From positions 25,796,513-25,860,512 of the forward strand of contig OY743181.1 of NCBI GenBank assembly GCA_963555705.1: a stretch of DNA of 64,000 nt, given 5' to 3'. The stretch comes from Ligustrum vulgare. Taxonomy: Eukaryota > Streptophyta > Magnoliopsida > Lamiales > Oleaceae. Positions 53,581-64,000 of the stretch are shown piece after piece. Made by a program: the position numbers and the translations under genes. Position 1 is the first letter of the stretch; every line of letters starts with the position of its first letter. The notes beneath the pieces were generated by a model. That model had not been told where the DNA came from. It saw nothing but the letters and a program-made list of their open reading frames with translations, and ran no database searches.

Positions 53581-56500
53581 TTTCATCTCAAAGAGACTAC
53601 CTTATGTAAGAGGTCTAGTTACCACCTTTAATTTGATGGCAAAACAGAGGTCATCAATCGAACCTTGGAGTAGTATTTTTGGACCACACAAAATCACAGC
53701 TTACATTGGGCATGTGGCTTACAAGCTGGAACTACTAAGTGGGTCTCAAATCCATGATGTTTTTCATGTCATTCTCCTTAAATGACACATTGGTTCCCTA
53801 CATACTCCACTTCCGCTAGTTTCGAAATACGCCACCCTCTTTCCCAAACCAAAATCTATCCTTGTAACAACCCGAAAATTTCGTTCCTTAGTTAATTTAT
53901 TTAGAAAGTTGGATGCAAGTATTTTCTTAAGAAAATAGCCAATTCCACGTTTTGTATGACGATATAGTAATGAATTCATAAGAAAACGGTAGAAAATGGC
54001 ATAAGAGAAAGTTATATACGATGTTCGAACTCAGTTGGATTAAATTTGATGGTTGAGGACTAAGCTAAAATTTTAGGAAGTCCTATTAATTACAGTTTTT
54101 CCATTGGGATGAACACAACTTTGGGATCATTTTGTGGATTATATAATGATCTTTAGTCATTTCAAGTTATATCATTTTATAGTTCATGATGAGATCTAAG
54201 TATTGATATCAAATTTGGATACATTTGAGTTCGAGTCGTGTTTCAAAAATCGAGCTAAAGTTGCATGTAAGAAGTAGTTGGAATGCTGAAAATCTTCAAA
54301 ATAATTCTAAGTGTAGAGTTGTGGTCGAGTAGCCATATTTGAGAGGATGGTACGAGCAACATGGTAATCCCAATGTCTTTGCATGTTATACTACCTTGTA
54401 GTTCACATTGAGATCTACGTATTGACATTAAATTCGAGCACAATTGAGTTCGGGAAGTACTTCAAATATCGAGTTGAATTTGTATACATGAAATGGTAAG
54501 AATGCTGAAAATTTGGCTAAGTGTTGAAACTATTCGAGCAGCTATTTTTGGATGAACGGTACGGGCGGTATAATGGTCCGTTTTCCTTGCATGTGTAACC
54601 ATTTCAAAGCTTGAAATGTGAACTTTACAACAGTATAAAGATTGACCAAAATGGAGCTCGTCTTAACCTTCAAATATTGACTTGAATGCGACACCTTAAA
54701 AAGGAATAATTGGGAAATTTTTTATTAAAATAATACTTGGAGGAGACATTTGTCATGTTTTATCTTAAGGGATGTTTGGAAACCAAATTATTTTGGTTAT
54801 AAGTAATTATGTATCATAAGTTATAGCTTGGATGATAGAAAGAAAGCTTTAAGGACTTAATTTGCAATTCTATAAGGACCAACTTGTGCAAACTAGAAAG
54901 TAATGGGCTGTTTTGCAAACCTATCCTATTTCTACCTATATAGAACGACCCAGCCCTTTCTTCACTTCATTTTGTGTGTAAATAACCAGAGAAAAGAGAG
55001 GAGAGAATGCCTTGAAGAAGAGAGAAAAAAGGAGAGGAATTGATGGATTTTTGTTGAAGATTATGGTCTTAAGCTTGGACTTTGATTTCCTTCTTCAATT
55101 GCTTAAGGTAAGAAGTAATCTCTCATTCATTTTTAAAGTTTAAATTGAGATTTTGGATTGATTATTCAAGTTTGAAGTTAGTAAAGTTGAAGATTATTGA
55201 AACAATTGATTCTAGGAATCACTGAAACCCATTTTCTTACACAATTTGGTGGAGACAAAGAGAGAAACCAAGAAGGGAGTCAGTGAAGAGCTGCTGGACG
55301 AAATCTAGGAGGAGGAAAGAGAGGGAAAGAAGTAGGAGAAGCTTGGTTTGATTCTTGACTTCTCAAAAGTATGATTTTTTCCTTCTTAGATTCAAGAGGT
55401 GAGTGAAGCTTGATTTGTGTAATATTGTGTTAAGTTTTTCTTATTGTGTTGAAGTATTATCTTTAAATTTCAAATTCTAATATGATTCTTGTTGATTATG
55501 ATTGATTGGATAAACTATGTTTAAGATTGAAAGTTAAGAATATAATTTCCCTCTAAGTGTTTGATGAATTGTTTGAGTAAAGCAACAATGATTTTGTTGA
55601 GATTTGTTGATGTTGTGCTATATTTTAGATGTTGAGAATTGTGTTTAAGGATGATAACAACCATTGGATATATTTTTGAATATGATTACAAGTGGAGAAA
55701 TGTTTGGATGGAGGTTAAGAAGCATTAGAAGTTGAAATTGACAAAAAAAAAAAGTTTAAGTGCTGATTTTAAAACTTAAATGAAGGTAATCATGTTTATG
55801 TGAGACTTATTGATGTTATAAATCTGATTTTTGAATGGAAATATTAAATTTTAATGTTGAGGACATTATGAGAAAGTTAGGAGTAAAGAAGATGTGACTT
55901 ATATCAAAGTTTGATTGAAATTTTGTTGTTGTTCCAAATTTTGAGTGCCCTTAAATTGTTACTTTGAATGAATTTACTAAGATTTGAGACTCAAGTTTCA
56001 AATAGAAGCATTAAACAATGATTTAAATTTATTTTGAACACTAAATAATGTTCTCTCTTATGGCTTAAGCTTGTTTATGGACTTCATTTATAAAAATCCA
56101 GCTTTAAGTTGATTTAAAGATTAAAGAGTATTAAGGTTGTCAATCTTGCTCTTATGAAAGTGGGAGGAATTAGTTTTCATACTAGAAAGTATCTCAATTC
56201 TTGTATTTAAACATTAATGTTAACCTAAACTCTTTTACTATACATTTTACATGATCCAAGACATATTAAAAGGAGTTAAATTAGTATAAAAATCTGATGG
56301 AATGTACACTTCGAAACATTACTTTGCATGCGTTCAAAACTTGATTTTGGATTGATTTTATTGAAGTGTGAAATCTATGATTTCAAGTACCATGTAAGGG
56401 AGCTTTTAATTGAGTTTTGAGGCCAAAAAGTGGTTGACCTTATGACTAAAATTTGTTATAAGTTAAGTAATGTTTTATGATCATTATGCAAGAATTGAAG

Positions 56501-56700
56501 TGTGTTATAAGGCAAGCAATATGCTTTAAAAATCTGCTAGAACCGTTTGTTTAAAATGGTCATTTTGCAAGAGTTTTAAACTAGTTTTCCAAGTTAAAAG
56601 TTGTTCGACTTCATGTCTAAAACATGTCATTAGTTCAAGTTATCTTCCAAGCTCAATACACATGATTAGAGGGTTATTATTAAGCATCAAAATAGTCAAA

Positions 56701-57060
56701 AAATCTGCTGAGATTGATTGGGTGAATTGTGAGCATAAAGATGTTTAGAATTGGATTTTTGGAGACATAAATGATATCAAACTTATGGCAACACTTGGGT
56801 TATAGGTTTGGATTGTATTTTTTTATTACACATGATGTTAAGATGATAAAATGTGATATACATGATGTAAAAATCTGCTGGGATTGAATTGGTTTAATTA
56901 TGACCATAAAGATGTTTAGAATTGGATTTTTGTAGACTTTATGAGATCAAACTTGTGGCAACACTTTTGTTATAGGTTTGGATTGTATTTATGTTATTAC
57001 ACATGATGGAAAGTAATAAGATGTGATGTTAGTGATGTAAAAATCTACTTGGGTTACTTT
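56701..57060 (+). repeat. 170-bp tandem repeat in the nested LTR
   Basis: AAATCTGCTG recurs at 56701 and 56871, and AAATCTACTT at 57041, with an exact 170-bp period. Each unit also shares AAGATGTTTAGAATTGGATT and GGTTTGGATTGTATTT. Two full copies and the start of a third. Confidence 0.85.
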
Positions 57061-57492
57061 CTTAAGTTGTGATCACCTACAAATTAGAATCAAGATTTTG
57101 ATGGAGTTAAGGATTAAATTCAGCTTCTAGGATGTAACTCAAAGGTTGAGATTCTATGTATTAAACATAGGAAACTTTATTCTATAGTGAAAGACTTGAT
57201 CTTGATCCATTTTGTGTTAAGCTAAGGATAAGGTATTATGTTTCAATATGTGTATGAATGTTATTATGTAAAGTCTTTCACATGATAATTGATGAATATC
57301 ATTTCATCTCATCATCACAAGCATGCATGATCATTTCACATAGAAGAGCAAAGTATGTGTTTTCAAAATGCGAAGAAATGATAATGTATAAGATCTTTCA
57401 AAAGATGTTTTCAAGAAATGATCATGAACAATTAAGAAAGTCCCTATTTAGGTCAGTGTATCTAGGAAGAAAGTCCCTAATTGGTCACGGAC

Positions 57493-57552
57493 TGTGAGGT
57501 ACCCTTTGGGGGCAAGTATCTCACGAGGCACCCTTCGGGGGTAAGTGTCTCT
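57493..57552 (+). repeat. Short duplicated motif in the nested LTR
   Basis: ACCCTTTGGGGGCAAGTATC and ACCCTTCGGGGGTAAGTGTC occur in tandem. The position within the LTR corresponds to the CCGGAAGGG repeats of the sister LTR at 45031-45180. Confidence 0.65.
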
Positions 57553-58996
57553 TTTATATATATGCTAGCAAGCCCAAATAAAAGAATGTCAAGTCTTTTG
57601 TACTTGGAGGCGTAAAAGTACACCAACTATTTATGAATAGTGACCTTGTGTCGTAGGTACACATATAATGCGCGCGATGCATGACCCTAAAATGGGAAGG
57701 GCCCCTAAAGTAAAAGACATGAAAGAAATGCAAAGAGTGAAAAGTCATACTCATTCATGTCACTTTTCAAAGAAAGAAAGAAAGCATGAGAAAGTGAATA
57801 ACATGATCACTCATTCATATCACTTCATGCATTATATTCATGTCATAAATATGAAATTGATTAATTGAATGTAGTTATATAAAAGTAAATGTTGTGAAGT
57901 GATTACAAATGATACATTGAGTTTATTATGATTTCTTGTACTAAATGAGAATTCATGTTAATGTTAGAAAGTAGTAAAAGAAGCAAATGTAAGAGAATAA
58001 GTAAATGATGCTTGTATGATATCAATATCAATGAAATTTGTTATCATGATTGAATTGAATATGATCTTTAAAGTTGCTTGAGTTGTTTAGCAAACTAAGT
58101 TAGCTATTCGAATGCTCAAATTATTACTTTAGTAAAGGATGAAAGTTAAAGTTAAGAGGTAAAGTGTATGATTTATATTCATTCCTTAAACTGTGAAAGT
58201 TTGACAAGAAAATAATGAGAATGATAGTTGTTTATATGACTTCATACACTTTATGTTCAAATTAACCTCTTATTACATGCATCAAGTTTTATTCACTGAA
58301 TCATGTTGTTCACAGTTGTTTCGTATATCTTTTTATAGGCAATGGAGCATTAGTTTTTGTATGTCTGGATTCCCTGTGGAGAATGAAGAGTACTCATTGG
58401 TAATCGAAGATAATGAGGGATTAAGCTTCTCTGTAGCTTGAACTAATTTTGGAATGTAAATATTATTTTCTTATTATTTTTAAGTAAATTATTAGTTCGG
58501 GCTTAATTTTGAGATGTAAAGTGTATAAAAAGAATGTGCCTTGTATTTTAAAATTCTGCTTAAAGTTTTAAGTTTCACTCTTTATGAAATATTGATATTG
58601 AAACTATTTTTACTCGATTGTTATTAAAATGTTAAAGTCAAAGTAAGGATAATAATTCTAAATGTAACAGGGTAAACAAGTTTAGAAATAGTTTTTAGTA
58701 AATGTACTAAAGTTGCCGGTTTCTGAAAGAATGCTATTAGACGCTACCTGTAGTTATGTTTTCAGTTCATTTTATGCTACTAGAAGCCGTCAGCAGAATT
58801 GAAAAAAAAAAAACTTGAATTTTTGGGTCCTGACAATCCTAGCCTGGTACGTTATCAAAAAAGGTAGCTACCATCCTAAGGAATAAGTCCACGTTAAGTG
58901 GGTCGGGGCTTCGATGGAAGATGCTACATGGTAGATTCAACGTACATATCCCAACTTCAATCCTTGAGGATGAGGATTTTCCCAAGGGGGTGGGAA

Positions 58997-59316
58997 TGTT
59001 ATATGCTAACTCGCCCTGCAACCATGCAGAGAATAAAAGTAGACTTGGTCTTATTTTGTGAAGAGGACTTAGTATAGGGTAGTTAAGATAATTACCATGT
59101 TGTTATTGTTTCTGTAAGGATTTCATTTTGTTGCATTCAGTCCGTTAATTTTCGAGTCATTTTCCATATTCTTAGTCATAGTCATTTAAAGTGGAGTCTA
59201 CGTAAGACTTGTAATCAATGGAATAAAGGCATGAAGCATTTTGGCACAATCGTTAAACCTACTTCTTCCCTCAATTCTTCTGCTAATCGTAATTTCTTCT
59301 CTTCATTTACATATCA
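58997..59316 (+). mobile_element. 3' LTR of the chromovirus-type gypsy element
   Basis: Runs from TGTTATATGCTA to TTACATATCA, 320 bp, after the polypurine tract. It shares long stretches with the 5' LTR (GACTTGTAATCAATGGAATA, AAAGGCATGAAGCATTTTGG) but many substitutions and an indel separate them, so the insertion is old. Confidence 0.85.
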
Positions 59317-61719
59317 GATGAATGCCTAACATTGGAAAAAGATATTGTAGCAATTTGGTTTCCAACTTGACTATAGTAACTATTTAAGGCTTTCAACACT
59401 TGATCAATAACTATAGCTGTGTTTCATTGTGCAATGTGGTTGATGAATTAGGGACGGATGAAGTCGCTCACTAAAGAATCTCGCATCCCAATTTCTTGGT
59501 GTTGAGATTCAAAATGGCGAACACTACCTAGTAAGTACCTTCCCTTCTATTTAACTAGCTCTCTACACATCAACCAATGTATATATTTATCCGTTCCACT
59601 TCTTTTGTGTATGTTCTGCAGCAGTTGTTTCATGTATTAGAGATAATGGGATATAACATTTAGTTGAATAGATTTATATATGTCGCTTTTAATTAAATTA
59701 CACTTGGAACTGTAAGTCATTCTTGTGGAAGTGGGCAATGGAGTGTGAATGAAGAGTTTATCAAGCTCAACAATATTATGGAACATATGAGTTCATACAC
59801 AAAAATAATGTGTTTTTACTTGGAGAAAACAAATCAATGCAATAGTGCAATACTCTCGACCCGTAAAAAGGCAAATATTTTCCTTTGTAATACTAACCAA
59901 TGGTGGGTCTGACATATGATTCATTGCTCATTTTCTTTGGATGCTTTATCGTACAATACACTTATTGACTTACACATCGATTTAGACCATTAATCCAATC
60001 ATTTCATTTTATAACTTGTAAAATTTTCAAATTATCTATGGTCTCAGTAAATACTTCCACCTTCATCATTTTTCTTTTAGGGCCTGTTTGGTCCTAAAAG
60101 AAATTCTCAATTTTTCTCTTAAATTCATTTTCAACCACATATTTATATGGAACCCGTCGCGTTTTCACACTATTCAACCCATTTTCAACAATGTATTTCC
60201 CAAAATCATTTTTTCTTCCATTACCATGTCTTGTGGATATACATCTTGAATGTCCTAGAAACTTATGCGTGGTAGCTTACTCCCTTCATATTCATGTCAT
60301 ATTTAGATACAAGATAATAGAGTCCCAATGATACTTTATTAGAAAAAGAGAAAACAATGGGAACAAAGAGTGAAGGATTCCATCGGGATGAAGGAAAACA
60401 AAATGTTGTAGCTTCTCCATAGCTTCAACATGACATGCAGTTATGTTTACACCAGAACCAGTTAGACATATTTACAGCCTCACTGAAAAATGTGAAATGA
60501 AAATCATAAAACCAATGAAGAAAGGAGCCTAGATGAGCATCAATGCAAAAGACGCTGGAGAAAGAAGAGAATTGAATTGCTCAATTGCATTTTGCCGTTG
60601 AATTTTTTTGTAGATGTTGTAACATAAGTAGAAAGTATTAGAGTGATATGAACAATTTTAGAACATTCTTGTTTGTGCCATAATGTGCCTGCCAGATGTG
60701 CCTTCGTTGGTGCCTCTTATTTAATGCTTTTGATCATGTTTAGATATGTTTGTGTATACTTAAGATCATTCATAATCGCGCTAAGGTTTGGAAAACCCAT
60801 ACCATTTAAGAAAGGCGAGTCGAATATGGGAATTATCAGGTATGCTTTTATAACCATTTCAAAACTCATTACCTATTTCATGTTTATCTTTTGAGAAGTG
60901 AAGAGAATTGAATTATAAGCAAACCATGCCGAAGATACGAGCTGCCACTGCTACAAATAGAGTACAATCCGTCAATGAAATCAATCGGCGCTTCGAGAAC
61001 TTCAACCGTTTTCCACCGTAGCTAAATTGGTGTAGTAGAACTATTTGATTCATTCAATTCACTCACAAGCATCCCCAGGGGACCCTAGGTTTAAATGACT
61101 CATGAGTAACTGATAGAGCAAATTGTTCCTCAGCATACATTACATATGAAATCATCAAAATATAAATATACACATTCTTCAAAGCATTAACTTGGGCTAG
61201 TTAAGTTTATGTGGGGAAGTGAAGGAGGTGTCGAAGATCTGCTCCTCTAAGAGGTCGTAAGGACACACGAGAGGATTATTCTGATCGTGATGGAGAGCTC
61301 TGAAAGCCTAATTGTTACTTCAATTCCATCGAAAGTTCGATGCACCGGGATGAATTTTTACTATCCATATTTAATCAGTTTTAACTTCAAAATTTGAGAA
61401 GCTTGCGAATCGACTAGTTAATATGATCAACAGCAAATTAATTTTTGGGAATTTTGGTTTTTTGGGTGATTGTATGATTGAAAAGTTTGAAATGAATAGA
61501 TTTCATATAAATGTGCAGTTGAAAATGAATTCGAGGGAAAAGTTAAAAAAATAGATTGGAGTTGATGGGATTCCATCGACGGAAAATGTGCAGTTTGATG
61601 GATTAGGTGAAACCTCGGTTTGTTGGACCGACATTAGCTTAGAACGAATGTCGATGATTGGCTATTTTTTTTTATTAAATGATATAAATTTTAAATATGA
61701 ATAGTTTAAGAAAACAGTA
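59317..61719. other. Stretch without a recognised gene; MITE at about 60079-60240
   Basis: GGGCCTGTTTGGTCCTAAAA starts a MITE-like segment ending near CCCAAAATCATTTTTTC, related in style to the LIM intron copies. An exon-like open frame at 60673-60894 shows no family motif. No RNA gene seen before the tRNA. Confidence 0.4.
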
Positions 61720-61793
61720 GCTTTCGTAGCATAATTGGTTAGAACACCTGTTTAGTAAGCGGGAGGTCTTTAGTTTGACTCTCAACGAAAGCA
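61720..61793 (+). tRNA. tRNA-Thr (AGT), degenerate copy
   Basis: A perfect 7-bp acceptor stem (GCTTTCG / CGAAAGC plus discriminator A) frames a cloverleaf with anticodon loop TTAGTAA (anticodon AGT, Thr). The A-box TAGCATAATTGG fits the promoter consensus, and a T run from 61798 ends the unit. However, the D-stem (GCAT/GAAC) no longer pairs, the T-stem has one mismatch, and the B-box has C-to-T changes. A decayed gene is more likely than a functional one; no organellar features suggest otherwise. Confidence 0.6.
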
Positions 61794-62418
61794 TAGATTT
61801 TTTTTTTCCTCAAAAAAAGGCAATTTAATTTAAAATTCTTCTATTTTCTCAAATTCTTTTATATGTTATAGGTTTTAAAATGCTGAGGTTTTAAAATAAA
61901 GTCAAATTTTTTTGCATTCTCTCCATCCTCGATCTCTCCAATCCAGATTGTCAAAGAAATATTATCACTTTACCCATCATGTCATATTTAAAATCAACCA
62001 TCGTAATTGTGCCAATACATAAATTACTAAATCATTAGGTAAATCAATTTGGCTAAAGATTAATCTTTCAGGTAATATCCTTATGAATTATTTAATGGTA
62101 ATTTTTATCTTGATAATTTGAATTATTTTGCAGTTGAAGGATTTGGATCCCGTTACAATCATTGTGCCAATTAGAACATTCATAAATTGTTAACGTGAAA
62201 TCTATGTGTGATTATTAATGTTATTTGCTAATCTTGCTATTTTTCTATTTAACCAAGTTGTAAGTTGCCTAAATTGTGTTAAATTGAAAATTGGGAGAAA
62301 GTTTAGTGAAAATTGGAGATTAAACAGAAGTTTGGGACTTAGTTATGCGCATGGTAAAAGTTGGGGAATGAACTTGCAAATAACCTAACCTCATACTAGA
62401 CTCTCACCTCCATCCTTA
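61794..62418. other. Intergenic stretch
   Basis: No gene or element recognised beyond the tRNA terminator. Confidence 0.4.
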
Positions 62419-62627
62419 GAGCATCTCCAGTGAGACATTGTCCATGTACAATGTCTAGCTATTTTTTTTAAATGATAAGAATTGCTTACGTGGCATAATA
62501 AATGCTAGACATTGCATTACTCTAATAATTTTTATCCAATTAAAATATCTCTCTTTCATTTTTCTTGAAAATTAATAATAATTTGCTACGTATGCATAAA
62601 TGAATATTGTTGCATTGGAGAAGTTTT
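62419..62627. mobile_element. Tourist-like MITE
   Basis: Starts GAGCATCTCCAGTG after TTA. Its right end reads CATTGGAGAAG near 62621 with TTA close behind. It is the same terminal family as the 979-bp element at 41243, but only about 0.2 kb long. Confidence 0.5.
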
Positions 62628-63249
62628 TTATAATGTTAGAGTGTGTTTGATCGCAAATTGTTTTCCATGGAAAATGCATTTTTCACTCAAGTTTTTCATG
62701 TTCCAATCAAACAGCATTTTATTTTTCATGGAATTTGAATTCCACCCACTCACTATTTGGCCATATTTTCCTTGAATTCAAGGAATTTTAGGTAGTATAA
62801 TATATTTTCTTGGCAACTTTGTTTTGTAATTTGAGTTACGTTTGATCATTTTTATTATTGTTAATTGATTTATTTTTTACCCAAAAATTAACATTATTAT
62901 TATCAAGTACAAATGTGTGAAAAAATAAAAAAATATATATTTTTTTTATTAAAACAGCTAAATTTTGCTTTATTTGCCATAAAAAATAATGTCAATCAAA
63001 CAACAAAAGTTTAAAAATTATCAATTTTTTTCACCTAGAAAATTAAATCAATCAAATACATAAAATATCCAATTCCCAGTAATTCAATTCCCTGAAATTT
63101 ATTTTCTTTCGAGCCAAATTCCACCGTAGCTATCAAATGCAGGCTTAGTGTCCGTTTGATTACAATGGTGGAATTTGAGTGGAAAGAAAACGAATTTTAT
63201 GGAATTGAATTCTTGGAAATTAGAAGTTTAATTTGTTTGATTGGTTTAA
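62628..63249. other. AT-rich, MITE-like sequence
   Basis: GTGTGTTTGATCGCAAATTG and GTGTCCGTTTGATTACAATG (63149) look like ends of related MITEs. Limits cannot be set and the second may be interrupted by the LTR that follows. Confidence 0.3.
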
Positions 63250-64000
63250 TTCTTTTGGTGGAAGAAGTAGCGATACGATTCGAGACGCGCGCAAGAAACG
63301 CCAGAAAGTTTCGAACCCAGGTTGTGGATGGACGGAGGAATCTTGACCCAATATTCACGACACGAAGATCGACGATGTGTAATAAATAATCAAGACTTTT
63401 GAAACGCCACAAGGATCTGTCCAGCTTCCTTGATAAGTTCGGGATGAACGCCAAAAGAAATAATTCTTGATCAGTTCGAAGAAATATAGGAATCCACCTA
63501 CATATTTTATTGAATCCTCAATAAACTGAATATTACATTGAATGGAAAAGCATATAAATAAGTAAAGACGATCTAACAACTATGGTAGCCACTAATGTGC
63601 TCAAAATAGAGTTCTAATTGTACTATAATAACTAAAACGAGAAAGGAAATAAAATTCTACGAAATCTTATCCCGCTGAGTAGTTACTGTCGTGAAGATGG
63701 AAATTACGGCCGTAAGTGTAATTTTGTCCCAAGGTTACGGTCGTGACATGAGACTTACGGCCGTAAGTCCGAAAGTCTTGAAATCCTGCACTTTCACCCG
63801 AGATGAGGTTACGGCCGTGACATATGGCCCTTACGACCGTAAATATAAACTTTGATCTTCCTACTTGGCTTGATCCGTTCATCTTCTCGACTTGATTCCA
63901 ACATGCAATTTGTTCATTTTCCTATGTAGAATGTTGTTGCGTTGCCCGTGACTTGATCTCTTCTTTGAGCTCCAATCCCAGATCACATCACCCCCCCTCT
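63250..64000 (-). mobile_element. Probable LTR with polypurine tract, minus strand
   Basis: On the minus strand the window edge reads AGAGGGGGGG then TGATGTGATCTGG, a polypurine tract followed by a TG start at 63993. A TATA-like TTATTTATATGC lies near 63555 and a U5-like segment follows, with a possible CA end near 63257. The body of the retrotransposon would lie right of the window. Left limit approximate. Confidence 0.45.
63703..63843. repeat. Cluster of TTACGGCCGTAA palindromes
   Basis: Five copies of TTACGGYCGTRA or close variants lie within 140 bp (near 63704, 63734, 63757, 63806, 63830), several extended by GACATG or AAGT. Each is nearly self-complementary. They lie in what would be U3 of the minus-strand LTR, between the polypurine tract and the TATA-like box. 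Confidence 0.8.

Larger units (their letters stand above)
53863..58835 (+). mobile_element. Large solo LTR, 4973 bp, nested in the gypsy element, ATCCT target duplication
   Basis: Starts TGTAACAACCCGAAAATTTC, the same 20 bases as the element at 42395, and ends GGTCCTGACA. ATCCT flanks both sides exactly (53858-53862, 58836-58840). A TATA-like CCTATATAGAAC lies near 54935. No gag, pol, primer-binding site or internal LTR copy was seen. The insertion interrupts the chromodomain, so it is younger than the host element. Confidence 0.8.
53640..58960 (+). pseudogene. Integrase C-terminus and chromodomain, split by the nested LTR
   Basis: Left part (53640-53862): GHVAYKLELLSGSQIHDVFH and KPKSIL. 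Right part (58841-58940): AWYVIKKGSYHPKE, stop, VHVKWVGASMEDATW. Together these follow the plant chromovirus order (GPY region, then VLVQW...EDATW chromodomain), which targets integration to chromatin. The break lies at the Ile-Leu codons, duplicated as ATCCT. Confidence 0.75.
50789..59316 (+). mobile_element. Chromovirus-type Ty3/gypsy retrotransposon, decayed, with a nested solo LTR
   Basis: LTRs at 50789-51093 and 58997-59316, a primer-binding site after the first and a polypurine tract (CAAGGGGGTGGGAA, 58983-58996) before the second define the element. In between, in order, lie gag, reverse transcriptase, RNase H, integrase and a chromodomain-like end, all broken. Without the 4973-bp insertion and its 5-bp duplication the element would be about 3.55 kb, shorter than usual, so internal deletions have occurred. 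Small size, LTRs of about 300 bp and the chromodomain suggest the Reina group (inference). Flanks GGTAA and GATGA agree at 3 of 5 positions only. Confidence 0.85.

Noticed and set aside
60673..60894. Small membrane protein of 73 residues
   Set aside because: Hydrophobic composition is expected from T-rich DNA. No conserved motif, promoter or splice context was found.
63703..63843. CRISPR-like repeat array
   Set aside because: The repeats are 12-bp palindromes with uneven spacing in plant DNA; CRISPR arrays have longer uniform repeats and belong to prokaryotes.

Overview
This window is nuclear DNA of a flowering plant, probably a eudicot. It is AT-rich, has spliced genes with GT-AG introns, and is packed with plant-type transposable elements (LTR retrotransposons, Helitron, PIF/Harbinger, hAT, Mutator-like and MITEs). 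Nothing in it identifies the species.

Only two protein genes look intact. One is a five-exon LIM-domain gene on the + strand (19444-22037, 210 aa, PLIM2-like), an expected actin-filament binder and bundler. The other is a six-coding-exon gene on the - strand (33200 down to 29281, 278 aa) for a conserved plant protein with one membrane segment and a PH-like region. Both were assembled here from splice signals and from memory of the families; all exons join in frame without stops. One degenerate tRNA-Thr(AGT) copy (61720-61793) and one tRNA-like segment (about 14158-14228) are present.

Layout. 1-1851: 3' part of a Tat-like Ty3/gypsy element with an antisense additional ORF and its 3' LTR. 2355-2850: inverted-repeat element. 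3960-5310: proline-rich PERK-like gene fragment between inverted T/A-rich repeats. 5330-8600: no recognisable gene. 8601-18493: a nest of a Helitron (RPA-like exon and helicase remnants), a two-gene PIF/Harbinger element, a solo LTR and a hAT element. 19.4-22.0 kb: LIM gene with MITEs in its introns. 22.5-24.2 kb: gypsy gag-protease remnant. 25.4-27.2 kb: second solo LTR. 27.5-28.7 kb: FAR1/MULE transposase fragment and a copia 5' end. 29.3-34.4 kb: PH-like membrane protein gene, with a 1.85 kb Mutator-like element (9-bp target duplication) at its presumed 5' end. 36.3-42.2 kb: Helitron 3' end, MITEs, a 1.49 kb foldback Mutator-like element and a 979-bp Tourist-like element. 42.4-46.3 kb: a 3.9 kb solo LTR. 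47.0-47.5 kb: unidentified gene-like fragment. 50.8-59.3 kb: chromovirus-type gypsy element cut in its chromodomain by a related 5.0 kb solo LTR. 61.7-64 kb: tRNA-Thr, MITE and another LTR.

The strongest structural evidence is a set of target-site duplications and nested insertions that order the insertion events. I found no CRISPR array, operon or bacterial-type system, and no wholly new gene system. The most interesting items are the antisense ORF of the Tat element, the two Mutator-like elements, the two very large related solo LTRs, the captured PERK-like fragment, and the palindrome cluster near the right edge.
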